Shown here: positions 5,063 to 5,733 of the stretch, piece after piece
Layout: each line of letters opens with the position of its first letter
Numbering within the stretch: the stretch's first letter is position 1
Source of the DNA: Euryarchaeota archaeon Ods04
Lineage (GTDB): Archaea; Halobacteriota; Halobacteria; Halobacteriales; Halorutilaceae
DNA length: 5,733 nt
Direction: 5' to 3'
Assembly: GCA_028751055.1 (NCBI GenBank)
Contig: JAQZDD010000081.1
Location: 1-5,733 of the forward strand
Notes under the pieces: model-generated
Databases searched by the model: none
Told to the model about the DNA's origin: nothing
The model's input: the letters and a program-made list of their open reading frames with translations, nothing else
Program-made: the position numbers and the translations under genes

Positions 5063-5733
5063 GGATAGACTGCTAACATCACTTCGTCGACGTACTCGCC
5101 GTCTATCTTGTAATGGTTCTCACGCGTAGCCTCGACCTCACAGCCCTTGTCTTCAAGGAAGCCGAGCGCGAGTTCGTTCGTCGCGGGTATGCTCTGGTAC
5201 AGCTTCTCGTAGCCGTTTTCGCCCGCCCAGTCGAGCGCGCGCTCGAAGAGACGTGTCCCGATACCGTGCCCACGGTACTCGTCGATAACGCCGAAGGTTA
5301 TCTCCGCTGTGTGTCTGAGCTTGTCCATCTCGCGCGCCTCGATATGCGCCCAGCCCACTACCTCGTCTTCGACGACAGCGACGAAGAAGACACGTGACTC
5401 GACCTCGTTGTGGCGCAGGAGAACGTTCTGGTGGTCTACCTGCTCCGCGACGCTCTCAGCCAGTATGTACCTCCTCTCCTCGGCGACCTGACGTATCGCA
5501 CCCGTGACGCCGCTTATGTCTTCCTGTCGCGCCGGACGCACACTGTACTGGATACCGTCGCTCTCGAATAACTCCTCGTCGCCGTCGATTTCGAGACACG
5601 CGCGCAAGACGCCGTCGTTCTCCTCCAAGTAGCCGTCCCGTTTCAGTATGGCGAGTTGGTGCAGGAAACGTCTCTCGTCGTGAGGAAAAAGCTTTTCGCG
5701 CACCTCTCCGACGGAGACGGTTCCACGGCTCTC
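5059..5733 (-). CDS. GNAT-family N-acetyltransferase with winged-helix-like N-terminal segment (5' end missing)
   Basis: The frame is open to the right edge, giving 224 visible residues that end EVMLAVYP. The true start is beyond the window. A GTG at 5703 is an internal valine (SVGEVREKLF), because family-like sequence continues upstream of it. Visible residues 1-45 (VSVGEVREKLF, then RRFLHQLAILKRDGYLEE and NDGVLRA) resemble the small helical, winged-helix-like segment found before the catalytic domain in a common haloarchaeal GNAT group. The catalytic part begins near IQYSVRPA (61-68). FFVAVVEDEVVGWAHIE (about 116-132) is the central strand pair. The acetyl-CoA pyrophosphate loop is YRGHGIG (153-159), followed by a helix RLFERALDWA and the C-terminal strands to HYKIDGEYVDEVML. 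The enzyme should transfer an acetyl group from acetyl-CoA to an amine; the substrate is unknown. Its stop lies 26 bp from that of the convergent HTTM gene. Confidence 0.92.
   Translation of the reverse strand, partial: ESRGTVSVGEVREKLFPHDERRFLHQLAILKRDGYLEENDGVLRACLEIDGDEELFESDGIQYSVRPARQEDISGVTGAIRQVAEERRYILAESVAEQVDHQNVLLRHNEVESRVFFVAVVEDEVVGWAHIEAREMDKLRHTAEITFGVIDEYRGHGIGTRLFERALDWAGENGYEKLYQSIPATNELALGFLEDKGCEVEATRENHYKIDGEYVDEVMLAVYP

Overview
The window looks like chromosomal DNA of a halophilic euryarchaeon (class Halobacteria or a close relative). The predicted proteins are rich in Asp and Glu. The sequence is GC-rich but freely uses ATA, AGA and AGG codons, so it is probably a lineage of intermediate GC. 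Promoters are short AT-rich TATA boxes about 29-37 nt upstream of ATG codons that lack a Shine-Dalgarno sequence, which is the leaderless or short-leader arrangement common in haloarchaea. No rRNA, tRNA, CRISPR array, transposase or integrase is visible.

Layout, left to right. (1) 1-1142, minus: a membrane-anchored extracellular FG-GAP/VCBS beta-propeller protein of CRTAC1 type, with its C-terminus beyond the left edge. A TATA box and a 14-bp palindrome sit over its start. (2) 1246-2007, minus: a complete sirtuin (Sir2 NAD-dependent protein deacylase). (3) 2049-2537 and 2662-3198, both minus: two tandem paralogous small proteins of unknown function, each with a disordered acidic N-terminal half and a C-terminal two-helix membrane hairpin. 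Each has its own TATA box. They share a nearly invariant 15-residue motif in an otherwise divergent N-terminal region. (4) 3425-5032, plus: an HTTM-domain polytopic membrane protein, related to vitamin K-dependent gamma-carboxylase, with an outer-facing C-terminal domain. It is divergent from the paralog pair, and a 24-bp interrupted palindrome lies just upstream of its TATA-like box. (5) 5059-5733, minus: a haloarchaeal GNAT acetyltransferase with a probable winged-helix-like N-terminal segment, convergent with the HTTM gene and cut by the right edge.

No established pathway links these genes. The most plausible functional unit is the minus-strand series paralog B, paralog A and sirtuin. The sirtuin starts 41 nt after paralog A and has no evident promoter of its own, so co-transcription is likely. 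Three of the five loci encode cell-envelope proteins. The least-described part is the tandem paralog pair with its conserved cytoplasmic peptide motif. No gap between genes exceeds about 230 bp; the longest, 3199-3424, holds the divergent promoters of paralog B and the HTTM gene.
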